The position numbers and the translations under genes were made by a program. The notes beneath the pieces are model-generated. The model was not told where the DNA came from. It searched no databases and saw nothing but the letters and a program-made list of their open reading frames with translations. Shown here in pieces: positions 26,590 to 35,247 of a DNA stretch of 64,000 bases (position 1 is its first letter; every line of letters starts with the position of its first letter). Source of the stretch: Heyndrickxia sporothermodurans (GTDB taxonomy: Bacteria > Bacillota > Bacilli > Bacillales > Bacillaceae_C); contig BORH01000003.1 of the NCBI GenBank assembly GCA_018333075.1, forward strand, positions 248,001 to 312,000, written 5' to 3'.

Positions 26590-26817
26590 TTATTTGCTTT
26601 GTCTTAAAGTACCTAATTCTTCAACGATTGCTTGCATTTCATTTGGACTAAAAGTATTTTTCTTCATGACCATTTCATAAATTTCAAACAAATCATCATA
26701 AATGTCTTCATTATAGTGTGATGGGTTAATCGCATCTACATTAACCATTTTTAATTTTGTCGTAATTTGAGTAATCATGTATTGAATATTTTCGATTGAT
26801 TTTATGGATAGATCCAC
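26590..26817 (-). CDS. yfkK: UPF0435/DUF1128 protein YfkK
   Basis: 75-aa helical protein of the conserved Bacillus UPF0435 family, function unknown. It shows KLKMVNVDAINP and the C-terminal EMQAIVEELGTLRQ signature. An ATG at 26826 abuts GAGAGG with no spacing; the GTG at 26817 has 9 nt spacing and aligns with the start of B. subtilis YfkK (MNLS...). It sits next to yfkH as in B. subtilis. Confidence 0.85.
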   Translation of the reverse strand: MDLSIKSIENIQYMITQITTKLKMVNVDAINPSHYNEDIYDDLFEIYEMVMKKNTFSPNEMQAIVEELGTLRQSK

Positions 26818-26956
26818 TAAAGACATCCTCTCATTTTATGATTTCCTTCTAATCTTTCCATGAAACACAAAAGGTGTCAAATATATATTATGTTTTATTG
26901 GTCATGCTAGGGGGAAGATATAAGTATTAATATAAGTTTCAAATGAGGTGAAAAAA

Positions 26957-27799
26957 ATGGGGATAAAAGAGTTACGTAATAAAAATTTTATCATTTCTTT
27001 AATAAAACATACTTTGTACAATGATATAACAGGTCTCGCTGCACAATTAGCTTATTTTTTTCTTTTATCCTTGTTTCCTCTATTGTTATTTATTGTCACC
27101 CTACTTCCTTATTTACCGATAAATACAGAAGATATATTAAATATCTTAAGAAATTTTGCTCCAGAGCAAACATTAGAGATGATTGAATCGAACTTATATG
27201 ATATTTTGAATAATCGAAGTACAAGCTTACTCTCTTTTGGTATCCTTGCAACACTTTGGTCGGCATCTAAAGGAATGAATGCCATTATTAAGGCATTAAA
27301 TCGTGCTTATGAAGTTAAAGAAACACGTTCAATGATTGTTGCTAGAGCGATGTCTGTTTTATTAACGATTGCAATGATCTTTGTTTTTTTACTTGCTCTT
27401 TTATTGCCCGTTTTCGGTCAATTTATTGGATTCTATCTATTTGCCATCCTGGGTATTTCAGAACAATTTTCACATGTATGGACGGCATTAAGATGGGTGA
27501 TTAGTCCTCTCATATTATTGATTGTTTTTATTGGAATATATTATTTTGCTCCGAATATAAAAATTAAATGCATAACGGTCTTTCCTGGAGCTATTATCGC
27601 TACTGTTGGATGGATCGTAGTATCTTTAGCATTTTCATTTTATGTAAGTAATTTTGGACACTATTCAACTACATACGGAAGCTTAGGTGGAATCATTATT
27701 TTAATGCTCTGGTTTTATATAAGTGGGATTATATTAATTACCGGAGGAGAAATTAATGCACTATTAGCGAAAAAGGAAAAAAGGTGTAAGGTAAAATGA
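26957..27799 (+). CDS. yfkH: YihY/BrkB family inner membrane protein YfkH
   Basis: 280-aa membrane protein with six hydrophobic segments. Family marks are LAAQLAYFFLLSLFPLLLF in helix 1, LWSASKGMNAIIKALNRAY after helix 2, and the C-terminal YGSLGGIIILMLWFYISG. Once mistaken for RNase BN; its true function is unknown. A GTG three codons upstream overlaps the SD GAGGTG, so the ATG at 26957 is used. Neighbouring yfkK supports the assignment. Confidence 0.9.
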   Translation: MGIKELRNKNFIISLIKHTLYNDITGLAAQLAYFFLLSLFPLLLFIVTLLPYLPINTEDILNILRNFAPEQTLEMIESNLYDILNNRSTSLLSFGILATLWSASKGMNAIIKALNRAYEVKETRSMIVARAMSVLLTIAMIFVFLLALLLPVFGQFIGFYLFAILGISEQFSHVWTALRWVISPLILLIVFIGIYYFAPNIKIKCITVFPGAIIATVGWIVVSLAFSFYVSNFGHYSTTYGSLGGIIILMLWFYISGIILITGGEINALLAKKEKRCKVK

Positions 27800-27884
27800 A
27801 AATACCATGTAAAAATATAACGGGTAAGTTTTATTAAAGTTAAGCAAAACTATAATTGAAAGGGAATAAAAAGGAGTTGGTGAA

Positions 27885-27971
27885 ATGGGTAAAAAAACAA
27901 AGCAAAACAGTAAACAAAAGCCAAAGGGAAAAACTTCTGGTTCTGCCAATGGGCAAAACGGTTATCATTAA
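27885..27971 (+). CDS. 28-aa Lys/Gln-rich small protein
   Basis: ATG preceded by AAAAGGAG at 8 nt and a TATAAT at 27851-27856. The peptide starts MGKKTKQNSKQKPKGKTSGS, has a net charge of about +8, and lacks hydrophobic residues. It is followed by a terminator, which makes a complete small transcription unit. It resembles small basic spore or nucleoid-associated proteins in composition only; family unknown. Confidence 0.6.
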   Translation: MGKKTKQNSKQKPKGKTSGSANGQNGYH

Positions 27972-27997
27972 GAAATGTTTTAATATTTGCTCAATAG

Positions 27998-28024
27998 ACG
28001 ACCTCTTATAAAGGGGTCGTTTTA
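27998..28024 (+). terminator. Terminator of the 28-aa gene
   Basis: ACGACCTC and GGGGTCGT arms around a short loop followed by TTTT. Confidence 0.82.
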
Positions 28025-28169
28025 CTTTGAAAAGATATGTTAAAAGTCATCATTTTTTCACAGATTTTCTCATATAGTTACTTGAATCAAATAATTAAAG
28101 TTGTATCCTTATATATGTGAAAGAGAGGAATAAAGATTTAACTAAAAATAATTGGAAGGGAGAAAGGGA

Positions 28170-28766
28170 ATGCTTCCCATTGAAAGAAGTCAAAAAATTC
28201 TCGAGTGGCTGGAATGCGAAGGAAATTTACGAATCTCTGATTTGAGTAAGCGATTAAAAGTTTCTGAAATGACCGTGTATAGAGATATTAAGCCACTAAT
28301 AGAACAGCAAAAAGTAATCAAAACTTCTAACGGAGTTGCATTGTCTCCTCCAATAAAAAAGCCAGCCTATGCATGTTCTTATTGCTATAAGGAATCTAAT
28401 ACACGCCATTCGGTGCAAATAATAACTATTCATCAGCAAGTAGAACAAACCTGCTGTCTGCATTGTGGATTATTGTATTATTCGGAAATCGAAGATAAGG
28501 TGTCGCAAATATTATGTAAAGATTTTCTGCACGATACTACGATGAGTGCCAAATTAGCTACATATATTATCGGTGCGGATATAAATTTAAACTGCTGTCA
28601 GCCGCAAGTCATTGCATTTGAATCAATGAAGCAAGCTAAGCAATTTCAAAAAGGCTTTGGTGGAGAAGTCTATCAATTTTCAAATGCGATTGGAGCCATT
28701 AAACAAATAATGAATGGTAGCTGCCCCTGCACAGATAAAGTGAAAGTGGATAATAACAATGAATAG
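28170..28766 (+). CDS. ycnK: Copper-sensing DeoR-type repressor YcnK
   Basis: 198-aa regulator matching B. subtilis YcnK. The N-terminal DeoR helix-turn-helix (1-60, SDLSKRLKVSEMTVYRDIKP) is joined to a NosL-like copper-binding domain. Cysteine pairs are in CSYC, CCLHC, NLNCCQP and CPC; the segment QFQKGFGGEVYQF is typical of NosL. A TTG 18 nt upstream could start the frame, but the ATG at 28170 gives MLPIERSQKILEWL, like the orthologue. It represses the ycnKJI copper-uptake operon when copper is sufficient. Overlaps ycnJ by 8 bp. Confidence 0.92.
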   Translation: MLPIERSQKILEWLECEGNLRISDLSKRLKVSEMTVYRDIKPLIEQQKVIKTSNGVALSPPIKKPAYACSYCYKESNTRHSVQIITIHQQVEQTCCLHCGLLYYSEIEDKVSQILCKDFLHDTTMSAKLATYIIGADINLNCCQPQVIAFESMKQAKQFQKGFGGEVYQFSNAIGAIKQIMNGSCPCTDKVKVDNNNE

Positions 28767-30399
28767 TAAAAAAACAATTAAAACATCTATCCTCTTTTTA
28801 GTATGTATTTATATTTGTTTAGCATTATTTCCAATTGCTTCATCTGCTCATGCATATATTGTGAATTCGAATCCAAAAGAAAATGAGGTTTTTTCTAAAT
28901 CACCTACAAAAATTGATATTGAGTTTAATGAGCCTATTCAATCAGGGTTTCACTCATTAGAACTCATAAACTCTTCTGGAAAACAAACAAAACTAGATGC
29001 CAAAATAAAAGAGATGACAATACTTGAGGCAAATATAAAAGATACTTTGCCAAAGGGGACCTATGCATTACAATGGAAAGCAGTATCAGCAGACGGTCAC
29101 CCTGTCCAAGGTGTGATTCCATTCAGTATTGGTTCTGTTCAGGATGATTCGGTCATGATGCTGGCGAAAAATTCAAGTTATATGCCGAATATAGATATGA
29201 TTGTACTTCGTTGGATATTATATATTAGTTTCGCAATATATATAGGAGTTGCTGTTTTTCATCTTTTGATTCACAAGGAATTAGGCAATCCCAACATATC
29301 AAGAAGTACATTTTTTATTTGGATTTCTTTAATTGGAATGTTTTTAGCGATTGTACTGAATCTGCCGCTACAAACTCGAATTAATGCAGGTGTTTCTTGG
29401 CTTGATGCATTTGATCTTTCATTGTTAAAAGAAACATTAGGTCAAACAAGTTTTGGAATTATTTGGATTATTCAGTTGCTGTTGCTATTGATGTTAATTA
29501 TTTTTACATTAATTGTCATTAAACAGAAATCTTTTTCTTCTTGGAATAAATGGATAGTACCACTTCTATTATTAGTTGGACTTTTAATATCAAAATCATT
29601 TATAGGACATGCAGCATCATCGAATCACAAATTTATTGCATTAGTGATGAATTTTCTTCATCTTTTTGCAGGCTCGTTATGGTTAGGGAGTTTATTTTCA
29701 ATTGTTTTACTAATACCTGGGAAAGTTAAACAGAATGGAGACAATTTATATTGGAAAGCCATTCAAACCGTATCTTTACTAGCAATTTGTAGCGTTTTAA
29801 CCATCCTACTGACTGGGATATATGAAAGCTTTTCTTATATTCCAACGATATACTCTCTTTTGCATACTGATTATGGAATAGCGTTATTAGTGAAAATTAT
29901 TTTATTTTTCGTCATGCTCGTATTTGGTGCTTTTCATTTTAGAAAAGGAAAGAAACACGCTGGTAAAAGAGTTACTGCTACAATCGGAATAGAATTATTA
30001 GTTGGCTTAATGGTATTTATTGCTGCAGCCTTTCTAACTAATTTACCTCCAGCATCGTCAACACCAGGTCCATTTCATCAAACACAAAATATTGATCATG
30101 GATATGCAGCAACATTAAAGATTAGTCCTAATAAAGAGGGGATAAATGCCTTTACGTTTGACTTAGAAAAGAATGGCAAACCTGTAGAAGATATTGAACA
30201 AATCACGTTAACGTTTACCCATTTAGATATGGATATGGGGAAAAGCTCAACGAATATGTTTAAGAAGTCCTCTGGAGAATATGAGGCAAAGGGAATGTTT
30301 TTTAGTATGTCAGGGAAATGGAATGTACAAGTCCATATATTAACGAAATCATTAGAAAGTATTGATATAAATTATCAACCAAATGTTGGGATTCATTAA
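28759..30399 (+). CDS. ycnJ: Copper importer YcnJ (CopC-CopD fusion)
   Basis: 546-aa membrane protein close to B. subtilis YcnJ (541 aa). The signal peptide ends in SSAHA, putting a His near the mature N-terminus of a CopC beta-barrel (about 30-125; SPTKIDIEFNEPI, SADGHPVQG). A CopD domain with eight helices (about 145-425) follows, with conserved His in FIGHAASSNHK and NFLHLFAGSLWLG. A C-terminal extracellular YtkA/FixH-like domain (about 440-546) contains HLDMDMGKSS. It imports copper. Translationally coupled to ycnK. Confidence 0.92.
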   Translation: MNSKKTIKTSILFLVCIYICLALFPIASSAHAYIVNSNPKENEVFSKSPTKIDIEFNEPIQSGFHSLELINSSGKQTKLDAKIKEMTILEANIKDTLPKGTYALQWKAVSADGHPVQGVIPFSIGSVQDDSVMMLAKNSSYMPNIDMIVLRWILYISFAIYIGVAVFHLLIHKELGNPNISRSTFFIWISLIGMFLAIVLNLPLQTRINAGVSWLDAFDLSLLKETLGQTSFGIIWIIQLLLLLMLIIFTLIVIKQKSFSSWNKWIVPLLLLVGLLISKSFIGHAASSNHKFIALVMNFLHLFAGSLWLGSLFSIVLLIPGKVKQNGDNLYWKAIQTVSLLAICSVLTILLTGIYESFSYIPTIYSLLHTDYGIALLVKIILFFVMLVFGAFHFRKGKKHAGKRVTATIGIELLVGLMVFIAAAFLTNLPPASSTPGPFHQTQNIDHGYAATLKISPNKEGINAFTFDLEKNGKPVEDIEQITLTFTHLDMDMGKSSTNMFKKSSGEYEAKGMFFSMSGKWNVQVHILTKSLESIDINYQPNVGIH

Positions 30400-30429
30400 T
30401 TATTTTTATGGCCTAAAGGAGAAAATAAA

Positions 30430-31080
30430 ATGATAAATAAAATGAAGAAATGGTCCATTGGACTATCTGCTTGTATCGCATTATTATTTTTTGGAGGGAC
30501 AGCAAGCGCGCATGTAACGGTAAACCCTGGAGTTTCTGCACCAGGAGCATGGGAAACATATACAATGAAAGTTCCTGTTGAAAAAAATATTCCAACAACT
30601 AAAGTAACGATGAAAGTTCCAGAAGGTGTAGAGTTTGTCTCTTATCAACCTATACCTGGCTGGAAAGTAACACTTGATAAAGATAAGTCTGGAAAAGCAA
30701 AAACCATTACATGGTCAGCGACCGATAAAGGGATTTTACCAGGAGAATTTCAACAGTTTCAATTTATTGCAAAGAACCCTGAAAAAGAAACAAATGCTGC
30801 ATGGAACGCTTTTCAATATTACAAAGATGGCTCGATTGTAGAATGGACAGGTGATGAAGGTTCAGAATCACCACATTCAATTACGAAAATTACTTCAGCA
30901 GCAGCAAGCAGTGATGAGCATGCAGGACATGATACAAAGCAGCATGATTTAACTAAAGAAAAAGAAGATAAAACATCTAACGAAAATGACAGTTCACAAA
31001 CAGTAATGATGACTTTATCTATAATTGCATTAATTCTTTCCGTCATTGCGGTAGTAATGGCAGTTATAAAAAGAAAATAG
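30430..31080 (+). CDS. ycnI: Copper-binding DUF1775 protein YcnI
   Basis: 216-aa exported, membrane-anchored protein. After a signal peptide ending ASAHV, the mature chain begins at a His, the monohistidine-brace copper ligand described for YcnI, with a Trp expected as partner in VEWTGDEGS. The DUF1775 domain covers about 28-155. A His/Asp/Lys-rich linker (EHAGHDTKQHD) leads to a C-terminal helix (190-212) ending KRK. Third gene of ycnKJI, probably handing copper to YcnJ. SD AAAGGAG. Confidence 0.92.
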   Translation: MINKMKKWSIGLSACIALLFFGGTASAHVTVNPGVSAPGAWETYTMKVPVEKNIPTTKVTMKVPEGVEFVSYQPIPGWKVTLDKDKSGKAKTITWSATDKGILPGEFQQFQFIAKNPEKETNAAWNAFQYYKDGSIVEWTGDEGSESPHSITKITSAAASSDEHAGHDTKQHDLTKEKEDKTSNENDSSQTVMMTLSIIALILSVIAVVMAVIKRK

Positions 31081-31123
31081 TCAAATAAAAATATTCTTAT
31101 AAAAAATGGAATAAGATTTAAAA

Positions 31124-31167
31124 AAAGAGTCTCTTCGAAATAATAATGAAGAAGACTCTTTTTTTTA
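31124..31167 (+). terminator. Terminator of ycnKJI
   Basis: AAAGAGTCT-CTTC pairs with GAAG-AGACTCTTT (one bulge), then a long T run. Confidence 0.88.
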
Positions 31168-31206
31168 TTCAATAAATATCTTGTTTTATTTCTAGATGCA
31201 GCTTAT

Positions 31207-32397
31207 TTATGCTTGCCATGTCTGACTTAAATGCTTGCCTTTCTCATTTTTCTGTTGAAATGTACATATTGAAAGAAAAATAAAGAAAAGCATTATACTA
31301 ATTAAGTAAAAGAAACTAGGACCTTTAATATGTTCAATGATTATTCCAGCTAAGAAAGGACCGAGCATACTACCTATACTGAATAGAATTCCGCACATAA
31401 TATTCCCAGCTGGAAAGAGTGTTTTTGGTAGTAAATCGGCCATATAACTAATTCCAAGGGAGAATGTTGAACCAACAGCCATTCCAGCTAGAAGAAAACA
31501 GATGATTAATTCGATTACGGAATGATGAATCATTCCTGCTATTATGAAGCATAGAAGTCCTATTAATAGAACAGTAATCAATGTTTTCTTACGACCATAA
31601 CGGTCACTAATTATTCCAAGAGGAACCTGTGTAATTATACTACCTATAGCAAATGCTGGAACAATCATTGAAACTGCCTCAACTTGAATCCCGTTTCTAA
31701 GGGCAAAAATGGGAAAACTGCCATTTAAAGAAGCCTCCATGAAACCATAGCCAAAAGGGGGAAGAAGAGCAACCCATGCATATCTCCAAACATTTCCAAA
31801 ACGTTTAAAGGTACTTAAAAATGATAATCCTTCCGAATCTTTTTCTGGATAATCATTTTTTAATGAAAAAACAGTGAGCCATAAAATTAAGCTTAAAGCA
31901 GATGTGATCATAAATGGTAATGCTTCATTTATTTTAACTAAGCTTGTTAAGGATGGTCCAAAAGCAAAGCCTAAACCGAAAAATAACCCATATAATGAAA
32001 TATTTCTTCCAAGTTTGTCTTCTGAAGACGTGGAGGTAATCCATGTTTGGGTAGCAAAATGAAGCATATGGTCTCCTATTCCGATGAACAATCTCAATAT
32101 AAACCAGAACCAAAAGGATTTCCAAACAGGGAACATGAATAAAGTTAAGGCTACTGTAAACCCACCAATTAAAATTAAAGGTTTATAGCCTATCTTTTGC
32201 AATGGTGCTTCCATTAATGGGGATGCAAAAAGTACTCCAATATAAAGAGCAGTTGCATTGAGCCCATTTAAGGAGGAAGCCATTCCATCCTTCTCAAAGA
32301 TTACAGCAATGAGTGGAAGGAGCATTCCTTGAGAAAATCCTGAAATCGCAACAATACTAACCAATATCCAAAAACGGTATTTTTCTGTTTTAATCAT
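31207..32397 (-). CDS. MFS transporter
   Basis: 396-aa major facilitator protein with twelve hydrophobic segments. The signature loop between helices 8 and 9, SDRYGRKKTLI, is intact. GIGDHMLHFATQTWI in helix 4 and SFSLGISYMADLLPK-like sequence mark the first and later parts of the fold. SD AAGGAG. Monocistronic, convergent with ycnI. Substrate unknown. No regulator is next to it. Confidence 0.82.
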   Translation of the reverse strand: MIKTEKYRFWILVSIVAISGFSQGMLLPLIAVIFEKDGMASSLNGLNATALYIGVLFASPLMEAPLQKIGYKPLILIGGFTVALTLFMFPVWKSFWFWFILRLFIGIGDHMLHFATQTWITSTSSEDKLGRNISLYGLFFGLGFAFGPSLTSLVKINEALPFMITSALSLILWLTVFSLKNDYPEKDSEGLSFLSTFKRFGNVWRYAWVALLPPFGYGFMEASLNGSFPIFALRNGIQVEAVSMIVPAFAIGSIITQVPLGIISDRYGRKKTLITVLLIGLLCFIIAGMIHHSVIELIICFLLAGMAVGSTFSLGISYMADLLPKTLFPAGNIMCGILFSIGSMLGPFLAGIIIEHIKGPSFFYLISIMLFFIFLSICTFQQKNEKGKHLSQTWQA

Positions 32398-32773
32398 AGA
32401 AGAAACTCCTTATAAAAAACTCTCTATCAGTGATGGTAACTGTTTATTAAATAATTGGCAAGATAATCTTTATTCTGCGAATTTATTTTTAAAAATTTTC
32501 AATAAATGAGTTTAGAAAGGTTAGTTTCAGTTAAATCATATAGAACAAATTCAATAAAAAGAATAAGTTTAAGAAGATGGCCTTCGGTTAAAATAATATA
32601 ATCAACCTTTGGGTCATATAAAAAAGATAGGCAAATTATATCTTCCATGTAATGGAATAATGTGCTATAACATTTTAAGTAAATAACGCAATACAGGATG
32701 ATCCTCGAAAGCTTCACTTAAATAGGAGTATGGAATAAGGATAAATCACTCCTGGATAAAAAGGAGGAGAAAA
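32398..32773. other. Intergenic region between the MFS gene and chaA
   Basis: 376 bp, AT-rich, holding both divergent promoters. GTTTAA (32567) followed 13 bp later by GGTTAA is a weak sigma-B-like match. No ORF with a start signal. The last 50 bp contain the SD-toggle hairpins listed separately. Confidence 0.4.
32724..32767 (+). promoter_or_regulatory. Alternative hairpins at the chaA Shine-Dalgarno
   Basis: ACTCCT (32748-32753) can pair upstream with AGGAGT (32724-32729), or its CTCCT can pair downstream with AGGAG of the SD AAGGAGG (32761-32767). The two pairings exclude each other, so they could act as an on/off element. Confidence 0.35.
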
Positions 32774-33829
32774 ATGAATAAATTTTTTGCAATCATAGTT
32801 TTTATTGGAGTACCCATTTCAATTATCGGTACACTTATGAATTGGTCGAGTGTCTTGATGTTTGTCATTTACTGTTTAACAATTGTGGCTTTAGCCAGCT
32901 TTATGGGAAGAGCAACAGAAAGTTTAGCAATTGTTTCAGGACCAAGAATTGGAGGGTTGCTTAACGCGACATTCGGTAATGCAGTGGAATTAATCATTTC
33001 TATTTTTTCACTTCAAGCAGGATTAACCGGGGTAGTATTAGCATCTTTAACAGGCTCTGTCTTAGGGAATTTATTACTTGTAGCAGGAATGGCGTTTTTT
33101 GTAGGTGGAATTAAATTTAAACGACAAAAATTTAATGTGTATGATGCAAGACATAATTCTGGATTATTAATATTTGCTGTAATTGTAGCCTTTGTTATTC
33201 CGGAAGTATTTTCAATGAATTTAAACGCAAAAGAAACGATGAATTTAAGTGTGGGAATTTCTGTTACATTAATCATTTTATATTTAGCAGCATTATTCTT
33301 TAAGCTTGTCACCCACAGAGGGATCTATCAAGACCCAAATGTAAAGCAAGAAGAGCATGAAGAGGAACCAGAGTGGAAAAAAGGCAAAGCAATTATTGTG
33401 TTAGCACTATCTACAATAGCAGTTGCATATGTTTCTGAGAATTTAGTTCATACTTTCGAAGATGTAGCAAAAAGCTTTGGTTGGAGTGAATTATTTATTG
33501 GAGTTGTTATCGTAGCTATCGTTGGAAATGCAGCAGAGCACGCTTCAGCCATTTTAATGGCATTTAAAAATAAAATGGATGTGGCTGTTGAAATAGCTTT
33601 TGGCTCCACATTGCAAATTGCTATGTTTGTCGCTCCAGTTCTTGTATTAGCTTCATTGTTTTTTCATCCAAGTATGCCATTAGTTTTTACTCTTCCAGAA
33701 TTAGTGGCAATGGCAACGTCGGTATTACTTACGATTGTACTAGCAAATGATGGTGAAACGAATTGGTTTGAAGGAGCAACACTACTAGCTGCCTATGTGA
33801 TTATGGGTATTGGTTTTTATCTTTTATAA
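32774..33829 (+). CDS. chaA: Calcium/proton antiporter of the CaCA family (ChaA/YfkE)
   Basis: 351-aa membrane exchanger with about eleven helices in two homologous halves. Each half has the CaCA alpha-repeat signature: NATFGNAVELIISIFSL in the first and GNAAEHASAILMAFKNKMD in the second, with the essential Glu residues visible. An acidic loop (KQEEHEEEPEWKKG) separates the halves. B. subtilis YfkE exports Ca2+ in exchange for H+. Next to yfkD as in B. subtilis. Confidence 0.94.
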   Translation: MNKFFAIIVFIGVPISIIGTLMNWSSVLMFVIYCLTIVALASFMGRATESLAIVSGPRIGGLLNATFGNAVELIISIFSLQAGLTGVVLASLTGSVLGNLLLVAGMAFFVGGIKFKRQKFNVYDARHNSGLLIFAVIVAFVIPEVFSMNLNAKETMNLSVGISVTLIILYLAALFFKLVTHRGIYQDPNVKQEEHEEEPEWKKGKAIIVLALSTIAVAYVSENLVHTFEDVAKSFGWSELFIGVVIVAIVGNAAEHASAILMAFKNKMDVAVEIAFGSTLQIAMFVAPVLVLASLFFHPSMPLVFTLPELVAMATSVLLTIVLANDGETNWFEGATLLAAYVIMGIGFYLL

Positions 33830-33861
33830 AGGGAACACAATTTAATATTGAAAAGCATTAA

Positions 33862-33902
33862 AAAGCCTCTAAGCACAAATAATAATGCTGCTTAGAGGCT
33901 TT
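33862..33902 (+). terminator. Terminator of chaA
   Basis: AAAGCCTCTAAGC and GCTTAGAGGCTTT, a perfect 13-bp stem with a 15-nt loop. The next 260 bp to yfkD are AT-rich without a supported gene. Confidence 0.9.
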
Positions 33903-34161
33903 AACATTTCATTTTCATAAATTCATTCAGCACAATCCAAGAAATTACAGATTAAAGAGCATTACCTCTACATCTATTCCCCCTTTGTGAGTTGAGTGCT
34001 GCAACCCTCCTCCCGGATAAGTTATATACAGTATAATATATTGTTTAAAATTTGTAAATATTCTGACTAAAAAAACATAAGAAAAAATTTTTGATGGATA
34101 AGATTTAAAGAAACGGAAAAAAATAAAGACAAAACGAGGTAATGAAAGGAGTTTTCTCAAC

Positions 34162-34977
34162 ATGAAAGGGCAACGAATATTTCTTGTGCTTTTATTAATT
34201 TTTTTATCAATGACACCTTCTGCAATGGCAACTAATAAAGAAGATCAACCAGTAAAAAAGATGGTGCAAATCAAAATGCCGCCTTCTGTTTTAAATATAG
34301 CAAAAGAAAATACGTATCCAAATCCAACTCAAGATTTGCCTTATCTGCAGCCGAGTGAGTTTACACAAAAAATAATCAAAACATCTAAAGTAAAAATTGA
34401 AAATCCGAATTTAATTAGAATGCTCAATGAATCAGCTGTAAACAATTCTCCTTTTTCTTTAGGCTTCAGAGCAACAATTTATTTGGGAGAATGGCCATTG
34501 AATTATGATTCAATAGAAACTGCACCGAATTGGCAGTATCAAAAAATTAACACGAATTATTTTGATAATCGTGGTGGGAATTCAATCTATCAAATTCATT
34601 ATGTTCAAGAAGCGCAAAAAGCAGTTAGAGGCGGATTAACAGCAAAAGTTTCTAAAGCTGAGGATGTACAAAAAATGATGCTTCTTAAAGCAATGGAAAA
34701 AACAAATCTTCCTCTTTCATTTGATACAGTAATTGGTGCAGGGACGAAGAAAGATCATGTTTACAATATCCCGCCAAGGCGTCTAGGTTATTTATATGGT
34801 TATGCACCAGCAATTAATGAAAAAGGGAAAGTAACGTATGGGGAAGTCTATCTAGTCATTAAAGGAATGAAAAAGAAAATAGTAGTAAAAAATGTAACTT
34901 CTCAAGGAATCGGTGCTTGGATTCCAGTCCAAGATCATGTGTCATTTGGATTCTTAGCTTCCGATCATCCAAGATAA
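34162..34977 (+). CDS. yfkD: YfkD family secreted protein
   Basis: 271-aa exported protein of the conserved Bacillus YfkD family. Signal peptide of about 23 residues with the cleavage-like site PSAMA. The mature region has NSPFSLGFRATIYLGEWPLNY and IGAWIPVQDHVSFGF, family hallmarks. No catalytic motif. SD AAAGGAG. Location next to chaA and near yfkAB matches B. subtilis. Function unknown. Confidence 0.88.
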   Translation: MKGQRIFLVLLLIFLSMTPSAMATNKEDQPVKKMVQIKMPPSVLNIAKENTYPNPTQDLPYLQPSEFTQKIIKTSKVKIENPNLIRMLNESAVNNSPFSLGFRATIYLGEWPLNYDSIETAPNWQYQKINTNYFDNRGGNSIYQIHYVQEAQKAVRGGLTAKVSKAEDVQKMMLLKAMEKTNLPLSFDTVIGAGTKKDHVYNIPPRRLGYLYGYAPAINEKGKVTYGEVYLVIKGMKKKIVVKNVTSQGIGAWIPVQDHVSFGFLASDHPR

Positions 34978-34981
34978 AAGG

Positions 34982-35019
34982 AAATGGCTGTCTTAATTAA
35001 ATAAGATAGCCATTTTTTT
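34982..35019 (+). terminator. Terminator of yfkD
   Basis: AAATGGCTGTCTTA and TAAGATAGCCATTT (one G-T) with a 6-nt loop and a T run. Confidence 0.9.
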
Positions 35020-35247
35020 ATAGGATAAATGTTTATCCATCTAATTATGGTAAAATTTATTTGAATATTATAAATAATATTATTTTAAGAAAAATATGAG
35101 GAAATAATTAGAAGACATCTATAGGAGTGTTTGGGTTACCCAATATCCTTATATTAAAAGTTAATGATAAAGAATTAGTTGGAGAGGTATAATTTTTACT
35201 TTTACATTCGTTATACATATGTATTAGATATTAAGGAGGGGAAGAGT

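Noticed and set aside
32499-32717. 72-codon minus-strand ORF
   Set aside because: AT-rich intergenic DNA, no SD and no recognisable protein pattern.
33945-34163. 72-codon minus-strand ORF upstream of yfkD
   Set aside because: Covers the yfkD ribosome binding site, lacks its own SD and looks like random AT-rich coding.
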